Assembly (NCBI GenBank): GCA_040403315.1
Contig: JBBAKX010000004.1
Coordinates: 186,001 to 250,000, forward strand
Length of the DNA stretch: 64,000 nt
Direction of reading: 5' to 3'
From: CAMCXT01 sp040403315
GTDB taxonomy: Bacteria; Bacteroidota; Bacteroidia; M30B66
Positions 1-8,490 of this stretch are shown here, piece by piece (the first letter of the stretch is position 1; each line of letters starts with the position of its first letter). The notes beneath the pieces were generated by a model, which was not told the origin of the DNA, ran no database searches, and saw nothing but the letters and a program-made list of their open reading frames with translations. The position numbers and the translations under genes were made by a program.

Positions 1-1
1 T

Positions 2-3000
2 GCTGATGGCGTTAATGAAGGTACAGAAACAATTATCCTCAATGCCAATACGCCTTGCGGAACGATTCCACAAATCATCTTCTTACGCGAAAAACCGCCA
101 CTCACAGTAATTGCACCCAACAATGCGATTTGTTCGGGACAAGGACCTGTAACCCTAACCGCTACTCCTCAAGGTGGAATTCCGCCATACAGTTATTCTT
201 GGGACAATGGATCAACCAGCAACACGATCAGCGTTAACCCATCAACTACAACAGCTTATACAGTTATTGTAACAGATTTCTGCGGAACAACGTCGATGGC
301 ACAGCCTATTGTGAACATTGCCGACATTCCAACAGCTTCTATTTCTGCACCTCCATTTATATGCAGTGGAGTTCAAATACCAGTATCTTACACAGGTACT
401 GCTTCTCCATCGGCTACTTACAATTGGGATTTCGACAATCCTTCAACAGTTTCTAGTGGATCCGACCAAGGTCCATATCAGGTAAGTTGGGATTCTGCAG
501 GTATAAAAACCATCTCACTTCAAGTAATTGAAAACGGGTGTGCCTCCAATACCGTTACAACGCAAGTCTTAGTAAATCCAACGCCTACAGCCGATTTTGT
601 GATTGATCCAATTGCCTGCGCAGGGCAAAATACAACTGTTACTTATACAGGAACAGGAACAGATGCAGGTGGCTATGGCTGGGGATTTCCTGGCGGTGTG
701 ATCATCACTGGAGGTCGTCGTGGACCATTTGAAATTCGATGGGATTCGGTTGGTGTGTATGGTGTTACACTTACAGTAACTGAAAATGGCTGTACCTCTC
801 CGGGCAATGAAGTTTTCGTGAACGTTCAACCAACACCAACATCCGATTTTTCGGTTGAAACACCGGTTTGTATCGGCGAAGCATCTACGATCAGTTACGA
901 TGGTACAGCTTCATCAACTGCCACCTACAATTGGAACTTCGCAGGAGGAACCATCCAAAGTGGAAGCGGCGTTGGACCTTATGAAATCGTCTGGAGTACT
1001 TCTGGAACAAAAACCATTTTCCTGTCTGTTACTGAAGCAGGATGCACCAGCAATATCACTTCACATCAAGTTGTGGTGAACAACATTCCACAAGCGAACT
1101 TTAATGTGGCATCACCCGTTTGTGCCGGTCAACCAACCACAGCAACCTATTCTGGAAGCGCGAATAGCAATGCGACTTACAATTGGAACTTCGATTCTGC
1201 CACAGTTCAAGCTGGGTCAGGACAAGGGCCTTACACTTTGCAATGGAACAATCCAGGAAATTATAACGTTACGCTCACCGTTTCTAGAAATGGATGTACT
1301 TCACTTCCTTTCAGCTCACCAGTAACCGTTTATGCCATTCCAACAGCGCCTTTCACGGTTGAATCTCCAGTTTGTGTTGGAGAAGGATCAACCATCGGAT
1401 ACACCGGAACTTTAGGAAGTGGTAGCACTTTTACTTGGGATTTCAGCGGAGGATTATTGCTTTCAGGCAGTGGATCTGGACCTTACGAAGTGTATTGGAC
1501 TACCCCAGGCACCAAGCAGATCACCTTCAGCTTAACATCGCCGGAAGGCTGCCCATCGCCACCGAACACGATTCCAGTGATCGTAAATCCAACACCAAGT
1601 TCAACCTTCATCGCCGAAACGCCGATTTGCTTAAACGAAACATCCACCATCAATTATACTGGTAGCGGAAATCCAGGTGCTCAATATGCTTGGAACTTCA
1701 ATGGCGGTATCGTTATGAGTGGCGGCGGACAAGGGCCATACGAAATTCTTTGGCAAACACCGGGCATCAAAACCATCACTGTTCAGGTGGAAGAAAATGG
1801 TTGCGTGTCGCCTCCAACCCAACAACAAGTTAACGTAAAACCTTTACCAACAGGATATTTCACAGCTGTGACGCCTGTTTGTGCATTCAATACAACCACC
1901 ATCGTATATTCTGGAAACGCGCAAGCAAATGCGTTCTTCACTTGGGATTTTGACAATGGTGTAATCGTTTCGGGCAGCGGACCAGGACCAATTCAGGTTT
2001 ACTGGGAAACGCCTGGACCAAAAAACATCCGTTTGATCGTTGAAGAGGATGGTTGCGAATCGATTGAAGAGGTAAATATTGTTAACGTAAATCCTATTCC
2101 GCAAAACTCATTCACGGCCACCAGTCCAGTGTGCATCGGCGAACCATCTATTGTTTCGTACACTGGAAATGCACTTCCAAATGCCAATTACACATGGAAT
2201 TTCGGCGATGGAATTGTGCAATCGGGCGCTGGTGATGGACCATTTGAGATCATCTGGCAAACCGAAGGCTTAAAAACCATCACCCTCGACTTGAGTCAGT
2301 TTGGATGCCCTGCTCCACAAACAACACAAACGGTTCAAGTAAATCCAATCCCAGATTCACCGTTTACGGTAGATGACAGGGTTTGCGTTGGAAGTCCATC
2401 TTCAATAACCTACACAGGAACGGCATCTTTACTTGGAACTTACAATTGGAATTTCGACGGTGGAATCATCGTTTCTGGCTCAGGCGCTGGACCATTCGAA
2501 GTGATGTGGAACACACCCGGCATGAAAAACATCACACTATCAGTGGTCGAAAACGGCTGTCCATCACCACCATCAGTTCAACAAATTGAAGTAATTCCAT
2601 ATCCAACTTCCGATTTTATAGCCAATCCACTCACGTGTGAAGGATATACTACCACGGTAACATTCACCGGCACAGCCATGAATGAGGCTACATACGATTG
2701 GAATTTCGATGGAGCTACCGTACTGGCTGGAACTGGCGCAGGACCTTACTCAGTTACTTGGCCTGTGGAAGGAACCAAAACACTCACATTAACGGTGAAT
2801 CAATTCGGTTGTCAATCGCCCGAAAGTCAAGTGGTATTAGATGTTTCACCAACTCCAGAATCTTTTGCCGGCGACGACAGAATTATCTGCCCTGGCGAAA
2901 CCATTCAAATTGGAGGTATCTCGGTAAACGGCTACGATTATTTATGGACTCCTTCAACAGGTTTATCAAATCCTACGCTGTCCAATCCGAACCTAGTGCT

Positions 3001-4144
3001 CGAAAACATGAGCAATGAGCTTCAAGCTTTTGAATACATCCTAGCTACAACCTTGGGCAATTGCACAGCTTACGACACCATGAATGTGATGGTACAACCG
3101 ATGCCACAAATTGCTTGGGATGCACCAGATGGCCAATGTTTCAGCGGCAATTCCTTCGACTTCAACATTACAGGAAATTACTCCTCTAGTGCAGCATTCA
3201 CTTGGGATTTCGGACAGTTTGCGAACCCTCAAAATTCAAACAACGAAAACCCATCTGGAATTGAGTTTTTGACCACCGGCGTTCATGTGATTACTGTTTC
3301 TGCTAGCGATTGGGGCTGTAGCAGCCCGACATATACCGATTCAATAGAAATTTTCGAAATGCCGGTTGCGAATTTCTCCGGTTCAAACTTGGAAGGTTGT
3401 CCGCCGTTAACAGGCGAATTCATCAATCTATCAGCCGACTTAGGAAATCAAACCTACAATTGGAACATGGGCGATGGTTTCAATTACAGCGACTATGTGC
3501 CGAACCACAGTTATGAAACATCAGGAAATTACTCAGTTACCTTAACAGTAACAACCGAAAATGGCTGTTCGGCACAATACGAAGCGCACTCAATAGTGAA
3601 TATTTATCCCGTGCCACAAGCAGGTTTCGATGTAAATCCAGATGTTTTAACAACAGCGCAACCATTGGCAACCTTCCTCGATAGATCGGCAGGTTCGATC
3701 ACTTGGGAGTATGATCTTGGAGATGGAAACGTTTCTTACGAGCGGAATTTCCAGCACAACTATTATGTTCCTGGAGAATACTCACTCCGCCAGAAAGTTA
3801 CCAATCAATACGGTTGTGTAGATTACGCTTTCAAAACACTGAAAGTGGAGCCAGTGATGACCTTTTATATTCCGAATGCCTTTACACCAGATGGGGATGG
3901 GACAAACGAAATATTCAAATGTTCTGGTTTGAATATCCAAGAATTCCGCATGGAAATTTACAACCGCTGGGGAGAACTTGTTTTTGAATCGAACGACATC
4001 GACTTGGGTTGGAATGGAAAACTTTTCAACGAAGGAGATCGTCCAGTTTCACAAATGGATGTTTATGCGGTTGTGGTGTATGTGCGCGACAATCTTGAAT
4101 TACCTCCACGACGAATTGATCACCGTGTTACCTTGGTGAGATAA
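2..4144 (+). CDS. Giant PKD-repeat surface protein, T9SS type B C-terminus (5' truncated by window)
   Basis: The reading frame is open from base 2, so the gene starts upstream of the window; the ATG at 296 is internal. About 1380 codons are visible. The first ~100 residues (Calx-beta-like end, then an Ig-like domain) match the middle of the protein encoded at 4838-8482. Ten tandem PKD-like repeats of about 84 residues follow, each with a Cys pair (PVC..., NGC) and a YNWNF-type core. Then come a GxDxxIC/WTPSTGL module, further PKD domains (GDGxxxSY), and a terminal domain with FTPDGDGTNEIF and IYNRWGELVF, the type B sorting domain recognised by the T9SS. The likely role is a secreted, surface-attached adhesin or gliding-type protein; this is inferred from architecture only. 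By analogy with the downstream paralogue, the missing N-terminus probably carries a signal peptide and a choice-of-anchor L domain. It ends six bases before the convergent transferase gene. Confidence 0.9.
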   Translation, partial: ADGVNEGTETIILNANTPCGTIPQIIFLREKPPLTVIAPNNAICSGQGPVTLTATPQGGIPPYSYSWDNGSTSNTISVNPSTTTAYTVIVTDFCGTTSMAQPIVNIADIPTASISAPPFICSGVQIPVSYTGTASPSATYNWDFDNPSTVSSGSDQGPYQVSWDSAGIKTISLQVIENGCASNTVTTQVLVNPTPTADFVIDPIACAGQNTTVTYTGTGTDAGGYGWGFPGGVIITGGRRGPFEIRWDSVGVYGVTLTVTENGCTSPGNEVFVNVQPTPTSDFSVETPVCIGEASTISYDGTASSTATYNWNFAGGTIQSGSGVGPYEIVWSTSGTKTIFLSVTEAGCTSNITSHQVVVNNIPQANFNVASPVCAGQPTTATYSGSANSNATYNWNFDSATVQAGSGQGPYTLQWNNPGNYNVTLTVSRNGCTSLPFSSPVTVYAIPTAPFTVESPVCVGEGSTIGYTGTLGSGSTFTWDFSGGLLLSGSGSGPYEVYWTTPGTKQITFSLTSPEGCPSPPNTIPVIVNPTPSSTFIAETPICLNETSTINYTGSGNPGAQYAWNFNGGIVMSGGGQGPYEILWQTPGIKTITVQVEENGCVSPPTQQQVNVKPLPTGYFTAVTPVCAFNTTTIVYSGNAQANAFFTWDFDNGVIVSGSGPGPIQVYWETPGPKNIRLIVEEDGCESIEEVNIVNVNPIPQNSFTATSPVCIGEPSIVSYTGNALPNANYTWNFGDGIVQSGAGDGPFEIIWQTEGLKTITLDLSQFGCPAPQTTQTVQVNPIPDSPFTVDDRVCVGSPSSITYTGTASLLGTYNWNFDGGIIVSGSGAGPFEVMWNTPGMKNITLSVVENGCPSPPSVQQIEVIPYPTSDFIANPLTCEGYTTTVTFTGTAMNEATYDWNFDGATVLAGTGAGPYSVTWPVEGTKTLTLTVNQFGCQSPESQVVLDVSPTPESFAGDDRIICPGETIQIGGISVNGYDYLWTPSTGLSNPTLSNPNLVLENMSNELQAFEYILATTLGNCTAYDTMNVMVQPMPQIAWDAPDGQCFSGNSFDFNITGNYSSSAAFTWDFGQFANPQNSNNENPSGIEFLTTGVHVITVSASDWGCSSPTYTDSIEIFEMPVANFSGSNLEGCPPLTGEFINLSADLGNQTYNWNMGDGFNYSDYVPNHSYETSGNYSVTLTVTTENGCSAQYEAHSIVNIYPVPQAGFDVNPDVLTTAQPLATFLDRSAGSITWEYDLGDGNVSYERNFQHNYYVPGEYSLRQKVTNQYGCVDYAFKTLKVEPVMTFYIPNAFTPDGDGTNEIFKCSGLNIQEFRMEIYNRWGELVFESNDIDLGWNGKLFNEGDRPVSQMDVYAVVVYVRDNLELPPRRIDHRVTLVR
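320..2867 (+). repeat. Ten tandem ~84-codon PKD-like repeats
   Basis: Ten consecutive units share the pattern PVCxGE-x-STIxYTG, then YNWNF, GSGxGPYE, WxTPGxKTIT, ENGC and VNPxPxxxF. Unit length is nearly constant (83-86 codons), but the DNA has diverged, so the expansion is old and not a recent slippage array. The units probably form a rod of immunoglobulin-like beta sandwiches holding the N-terminal domains away from the cell. Confidence 0.85.
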
Positions 4145-4150
4145 CGAAAA

Positions 4151-4771
4151 TCAATAGGCATTGTGGTCGCTTACAGAAGTAGTAACGACCAGATAATTTC
4201 CAAGGAATGCGATGGCCTGCAAGGTGAAAATCCAGTGCAGGCCATCTTTTTTTAAATGGCAGGTCAGTGTATCATTTCCGGTTGTTTGAAAAGGTTCGAG
4301 CACCATTTCATCAGCGAAGTTCAGTCCGCGTTTGCCCCAGCTTTTGTAAACGGCTTCTTTGGCTCCCCAAATAAATTGCAAAGCCATTTGGCGGTCGGAA
4401 CAATCATCCAAAAACTTTTGCTCTGATGGATGCAATAATCTAGGGACGGTCTTTTCGAGTGTAGGTCGGATTGTTTCTACATCGATGCCCGGTTCGTAAT
4501 TTTTTGAGAGTACGATGGCCAAATATTCACGCGAGTGACTCAATGAAAACCCTATAGAACGATCTGCAAGCCAAGGCTTTCCAAATTGGTCGTACTGTAT
4601 TTCACATGGGCTGTTCAAGCAAAATTCCAACATTTCGAGAATGAGCCTAGTGGTCTGAACCTTAATATCCGCAGCAGTTCCAGTGAATTTATCGAGCGAT
4701 GCAACATAAACCTTGTTGGCTTCATCTTCGAAAAAGGTTTCAGGAAAAAACGTAGGCTTTTTTGCGTGCAT
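4151..4771 (-). CDS. 4'-phosphopantetheinyl transferase (Sfp superfamily)
   Basis: 206 residues. The enzyme transfers the 4'-phosphopantetheine arm of CoA to a conserved serine on carrier proteins. Family motifs are visible: FSLSHS near residues 75-80, GIDVE near 95-99 (Mg2+-binding Asp) and WGAKEAVYK near 135-143 (catalytic Glu/Lys region). The size fits the short single-domain Sfp/AcpT type. Since no polyketide or peptide synthase lies nearby, the simplest inference is that it serves the fatty-acid acyl carrier protein. The start ATG at 4771 is close (7 nt) to a TAAGTTTG box on the same strand. It is convergent with the upstream giant gene and carries that gene's terminator hairpin in its last ~35 codons. 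Confidence 0.88.
   Translation of the reverse strand: MHAKKPTFFPETFFEDEANKVYVASLDKFTGTAADIKVQTTRLILEMLEFCLNSPCEIQYDQFGKPWLADRSIGFSLSHSREYLAIVLSKNYEPGIDVETIRPTLEKTVPRLLHPSEQKFLDDCSDRQMALQFIWGAKEAVYKSWGKRGLNFADEMVLEPFQTTGNDTLTCHLKKDGLHWIFTLQAIAFLGNYLVVTTSVSDHNAY
4211..4253 (+). terminator. Intrinsic terminator of the upstream giant gene, inside the convergent CDS
   Basis: A perfect 11-bp inverted repeat (GATGGCCTGCA at 4211-4221, TGCAGGCCATC at 4236-4246) with a 14-nt loop is followed at once by seven T (4247-4253). It is correctly oriented to stop + strand transcription from the gene ending at 4144. It lies wholly within the coding region of the minus-strand phosphopantetheinyl transferase. 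Confidence 0.75.
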
Positions 4772-4778
4772 TGCGCTG

Positions 4779-4820
4779 CAAACTTAATTCCTGTTTTTGA
4801 TTAATTTTTTATTAAGTTTG
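4779..4820. promoter_or_regulatory. Back-to-back TAAGTTTG promoter boxes forming a palindrome
   Basis: Base 4779-4788 reads CAAACTTAAT and 4811-4820 reads ATTAAGTTTG, a perfect 10-bp inverted repeat with a 22-nt spacer. Each arm contains TAAGTTTG, an exact match to the Bacteroidota -7 consensus TAnnTTTG, pointing outward on opposite strands. The plus box ends 17 nt before the ATG at 4838 and the minus box 7 nt before the ATG at 4771. No clear -33 TTTG was found at the usual ~20-nt spacing for either, so promoter function is inferred. Confidence 0.5.
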
Positions 4821-4837
4821 ACGGTTATTCTTCGATT

Positions 4838-7800
4838 ATGGGTAAAACATTTACCAGTTTCAGACGCTTTGCATCAATCCTCACAGGAATCGTGACTTTT
4901 TCAACGGTTGCTGTAGGTCAAACTATTGACAGCACGCTCACTCCAAATCAATATATCAATAACCTTGTAGGCTTAGGTGTTTCTTATGGAAGTGTTAACT
5001 TTCAAGGAGATGGTCAGTCGATTGGTTTTTTCTCCGGAGCTAGTGCAAATCTAGGATTTGGCAGTGGTATTATCATGGCTACAGGCCCAGTTGCTGAGGC
5101 TGTTGATCCAGCTTTCTTTGGTCAATTAGATCAAACACAGGTACTCACCAATATGCCAGAACTCACTACATTGGTTCCTCCTACTTGCGGCTTTGGAGGT
5201 GCAAACGATGGCAGTATCTTAGAATTTACTTTCGTTCCGCAATCAACGCCTGTTTCATTCAGATACATTTTCGCTTCCGATGAATACCCAAATTGGGTTT
5301 GTTCTCAATTTAACGATGCGTTTGCATTTTTGATTTCTGGGCCAGGCATTGTCGGCTCTCAAAACCTAGCACTTGTTCCTGGAACAAACGACCCTATCAC
5401 CATTAGCACAATCAACAATGGAAATGTAGGTGGATCTGGAAGTGCTGCAAACGACCCTTGCATCTTAACCAATTCACAATACTTTAATAGTGCTCCTCCA
5501 GGCGATATCTACTACAATGGCTTTACGGAAGTGTTGACAGCAGTAGCGGATGTAATTCCTTGTTCAACCTATACGCTTAAACTTTTCCTTGCAGATTACT
5601 GCGATACAGGCTTATCTTCTGCTGTATTTTTGGAAGCCAATTCTTTTGGAGCTGCGCCAATTTCAATCTCACAAACCACACTCAATGGAGATTCAACTAC
5701 CTACGAAGGCTGCGCTCCTGCTACTTTGATTTTTACCCGTTTGAATCCAGATCCATTTGATTACGTTTTCCCTTTCACTTTAACTGGAACAGCAATTCAG
5801 GGCGTAGATTACTTAGGCGTTCCGCCATTTGTAACCATTCCAGCTGGTCAAACTTCTGTGCAACTTACCTTACAAGCTGTTACAGATGCGATTGTTGAGG
5901 GTGAGGAAACCATCGAATTGAGCTACGAAACTATTTGTGGTACGATTTCAACCACCGTTTTTATTACCGAACCGCCAACAGTTGCAGTAACTCCAGTGGC
6001 AACGCCTTCAATCTGCGAAGGTCTTGGTCCTGTAACGATTTCAGGAATTGCCACAACTGGTGTTTCACCTTTCACTTACACTTGGTCTAACGGTTTACCC
6101 AATGGCAGCAGTGCTAGTGTAAATCCGCTAGTAACAACTACCTATACACTTACAGCGACCGATTTTTGCGGAAACACTGCCAGTACTAACCTAACGGTAA
6201 ATGTTGCCAATACGCCTGACGTTCCAACTGTACTTCCTACAAATCCAATTTGTGAGAACGAAGACTTCACACTTACTGCAACTACTTCATCAACAACTGC
6301 TTTGTTGAACTGGAGTGGTCCAAATGGGTTTACCCAAATTGATGGAATCGGATTGGTAAATCTTACAAATGCTACAATTGCCAATAGTGGCGCCTACAGT
6401 GTTTTTGCATCTGAATTTGGATGCAACTCAGCGCCTGTTGTTGTAAACCAATTGGTTAACCCTAGACCAGTATTGAGTAATCCTACAGCAACCACACCTG
6501 CTTGTGAAGGCAGTCCGCTCAACATTTCAACCTTGGTTACACCGCTAACCGCAACAGTTACTTGGACATTCCCCGACAATACCACAGCTACAGGTGCTTC
6601 ATTAAACTATGCAGCTGCTGCTCTGAGTCAATCAGGCACATATGGAGCCACCGCAACCCTGAACGGATGCAATGCATTGGTTCCAGTAGGTGTTGTAGTT
6701 CAGGTGAACGATACGCCTGATGCACCAACGGTTACATTCAATTCGCCGGTTTGTGCAGGATTCGACCTCAACTTATCTACCACCGTAACTGCTGACAGTT
6801 ACGAATGGACTGGCCCAGGCTTTTGGACCTCAACTTTACAAAATCCAGTAAGAGCCTCCATGACCGCTGCAGGTGCAGGAGCTTACAGTCTTACAGTTAC
6901 AACGAACAACTGCGAAAGTCCAGCAACAGCAGTAACTGTTCAAGTGATTGATGCATCTTTCCTTCCACAAATTGTTTCAAACTCGCCAGTTTGTCAAGGA
7001 ACCGAACTTGATTTTAGTACCCCAATTGTTAATGGTGCTCAATATTTCTGGTCAGGTCCAGGTGGTTTTACGAGCAACTCAATCGACTTCTCTCAAGACA
7101 ATGTAGATCTCACAGAAGAAGGGAATTATAGTTTGTATTTAGTAATTGGTCAGTGTACGACTGCAACGAATACTTTCAGTGCTGAGGTAGTTCCAATTCC
7201 GCTTACCAATGCAGGTCTCGACAATGCAACCTGTTCGATGCAACCTTTGCAAATTGGATCGCCAGCATTGCCGGGTCACACTTACAGTTGGACACCAACT
7301 TTGGGATTGAATTTTAGTACAGTTTCAAACCCAATCATAACGATTTCGAATATCGGCGACGGTCCGGTAACTTATCCGTTCATCTTAACAACCACTTCCG
7401 ATGGATGCTCGGGCTTAGACACCATTTTTGTTGAAGTGAATCCTCAGCCAGTTGCATCTTTTGAAACACCAGCTCCACAATGTTTCGAAGGCCATTCATT
7501 TAATTTTGTAGCTCAAGGTATTTACAACAGTCCAAATCCTAGAATCATTTGGGATTTCGGCCCAGGCGCATTGCCTGATTCATCTTCAGAAATGAATCCA
7601 CAAAATGTTATCTTCCCATCTACAGGATTGCACATGGTTAGGCTTTCAATCATCGACAATGGCTGCGTGAGTAACACCTACATGTCGCCCGTAAATGTTT
7701 GGAACATGCCAGTGGCAAACTTCACCCCTGATTTGGTGGAAACATGCGAGCCTAGTTTGGTTAATTTCACTGATTTATCAGAAGACGAATCTCCGTATAG

Positions 7801-8482
7801 TTGGAGTTGGGATTTTGGAAACGGACGTTTTAGCAACGAACAAAATCCTACGGTTTTGTACCGCGAAGCTGGCATGTATACAGTTTCGTTACTGGTTACC
7901 AACTTAAATGGTTGTTCAAATACCTACACCGTTAATTCGTTGATCACTGTAAATCCTTCGCCACAGTCAGCCTTTAATCTTTATCCGGGCAACATCCTCA
8001 CAATTTCGGATCCGACTGTAGAGATTTCCGATCTATCGAACAATGCAAGTGAGTGTCTCTATACCGTTGGTACAGATTCGCTTTTCTTGTTTAACACATA
8101 TTATACGTTCCCCGATTCGGGCAATTATGAAATCGTTCAATTCCTTTCGAATGAATTTGGATGCACCGATACTTCTTTACAATTGGTTCGGGTAGACATT
8201 GGGTACAAAGTATACATCCCAGGAGCATTTACGCCTAACGAAGATGGGAACAATGATGTTTTCAAAATTTACGGTGAAGACATTGCAACAGCTGAAATCA
8301 AGATTTTCAACCGTTGGGGAGAATTACTTTACACGTCATTCGACCCAGAAAATGGTTGGGATGGAAAAACCAAACTAGGCGACAAAGTTGTTCCTGGAGG
8401 CGTTTACCTTTACTCAATTGATTTGTTCGACCGATTCGGCAATAAATATGATTACGACGGAACCATTCAGGTTCTGAGATAA
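4838..8482 (+). CDS. Giant surface protein: choice-of-anchor L, Calx-beta-like, Ig-like/PKD, T9SS type B C-terminus
   Basis: 1214 residues. A hydrophobic signal peptide is followed by a choice-of-anchor L-like domain (residues ~30-275, with IFASDEYP and FNDAFAFLISGPG). A Calx-beta-like stretch comes next (~280-380, VEGEETIELSYE), then Ig-like domains with paired Cys and SWTGPNGF-like cores. A GxDxxTC/WTPTLGLN module, PKD domains (SWDFGNG) and the type B sorting domain (FTPNEDGNNDVF, IFNRWGELLYT, ending in VLR) complete the protein. It should be exported across the outer membrane by the T9SS and anchored at the surface. The frame upstream of 4838 holds a TAAGTTTG box 17 nt before the ATG, supporting this start. 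It is a tandem paralogue of the gene ending at 4144 and shares its C-terminal module with the minus-strand gene at 20611-25221. Function beyond a structural or adhesive role cannot be read from the sequence. Confidence 0.9.
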   Translation: MGKTFTSFRRFASILTGIVTFSTVAVGQTIDSTLTPNQYINNLVGLGVSYGSVNFQGDGQSIGFFSGASANLGFGSGIIMATGPVAEAVDPAFFGQLDQTQVLTNMPELTTLVPPTCGFGGANDGSILEFTFVPQSTPVSFRYIFASDEYPNWVCSQFNDAFAFLISGPGIVGSQNLALVPGTNDPITISTINNGNVGGSGSAANDPCILTNSQYFNSAPPGDIYYNGFTEVLTAVADVIPCSTYTLKLFLADYCDTGLSSAVFLEANSFGAAPISISQTTLNGDSTTYEGCAPATLIFTRLNPDPFDYVFPFTLTGTAIQGVDYLGVPPFVTIPAGQTSVQLTLQAVTDAIVEGEETIELSYETICGTISTTVFITEPPTVAVTPVATPSICEGLGPVTISGIATTGVSPFTYTWSNGLPNGSSASVNPLVTTTYTLTATDFCGNTASTNLTVNVANTPDVPTVLPTNPICENEDFTLTATTSSTTALLNWSGPNGFTQIDGIGLVNLTNATIANSGAYSVFASEFGCNSAPVVVNQLVNPRPVLSNPTATTPACEGSPLNISTLVTPLTATVTWTFPDNTTATGASLNYAAAALSQSGTYGATATLNGCNALVPVGVVVQVNDTPDAPTVTFNSPVCAGFDLNLSTTVTADSYEWTGPGFWTSTLQNPVRASMTAAGAGAYSLTVTTNNCESPATAVTVQVIDASFLPQIVSNSPVCQGTELDFSTPIVNGAQYFWSGPGGFTSNSIDFSQDNVDLTEEGNYSLYLVIGQCTTATNTFSAEVVPIPLTNAGLDNATCSMQPLQIGSPALPGHTYSWTPTLGLNFSTVSNPIITISNIGDGPVTYPFILTTTSDGCSGLDTIFVEVNPQPVASFETPAPQCFEGHSFNFVAQGIYNSPNPRIIWDFGPGALPDSSSEMNPQNVIFPSTGLHMVRLSIIDNGCVSNTYMSPVNVWNMPVANFTPDLVETCEPSLVNFTDLSEDESPYSWSWDFGNGRFSNEQNPTVLYREAGMYTVSLLVTNLNGCSNTYTVNSLITVNPSPQSAFNLYPGNILTISDPTVEISDLSNNASECLYTVGTDSLFLFNTYYTFPDSGNYEIVQFLSNEFGCTDTSLQLVRVDIGYKVYIPGAFTPNEDGNNDVFKIYGEDIATAEIKIFNRWGELLYTSFDPENGWDGKTKLGDKVVPGGVYLYSIDLFDRFGNKYDYDGTIQVLR

Positions 8483-8490
8483 GTGTTCAA

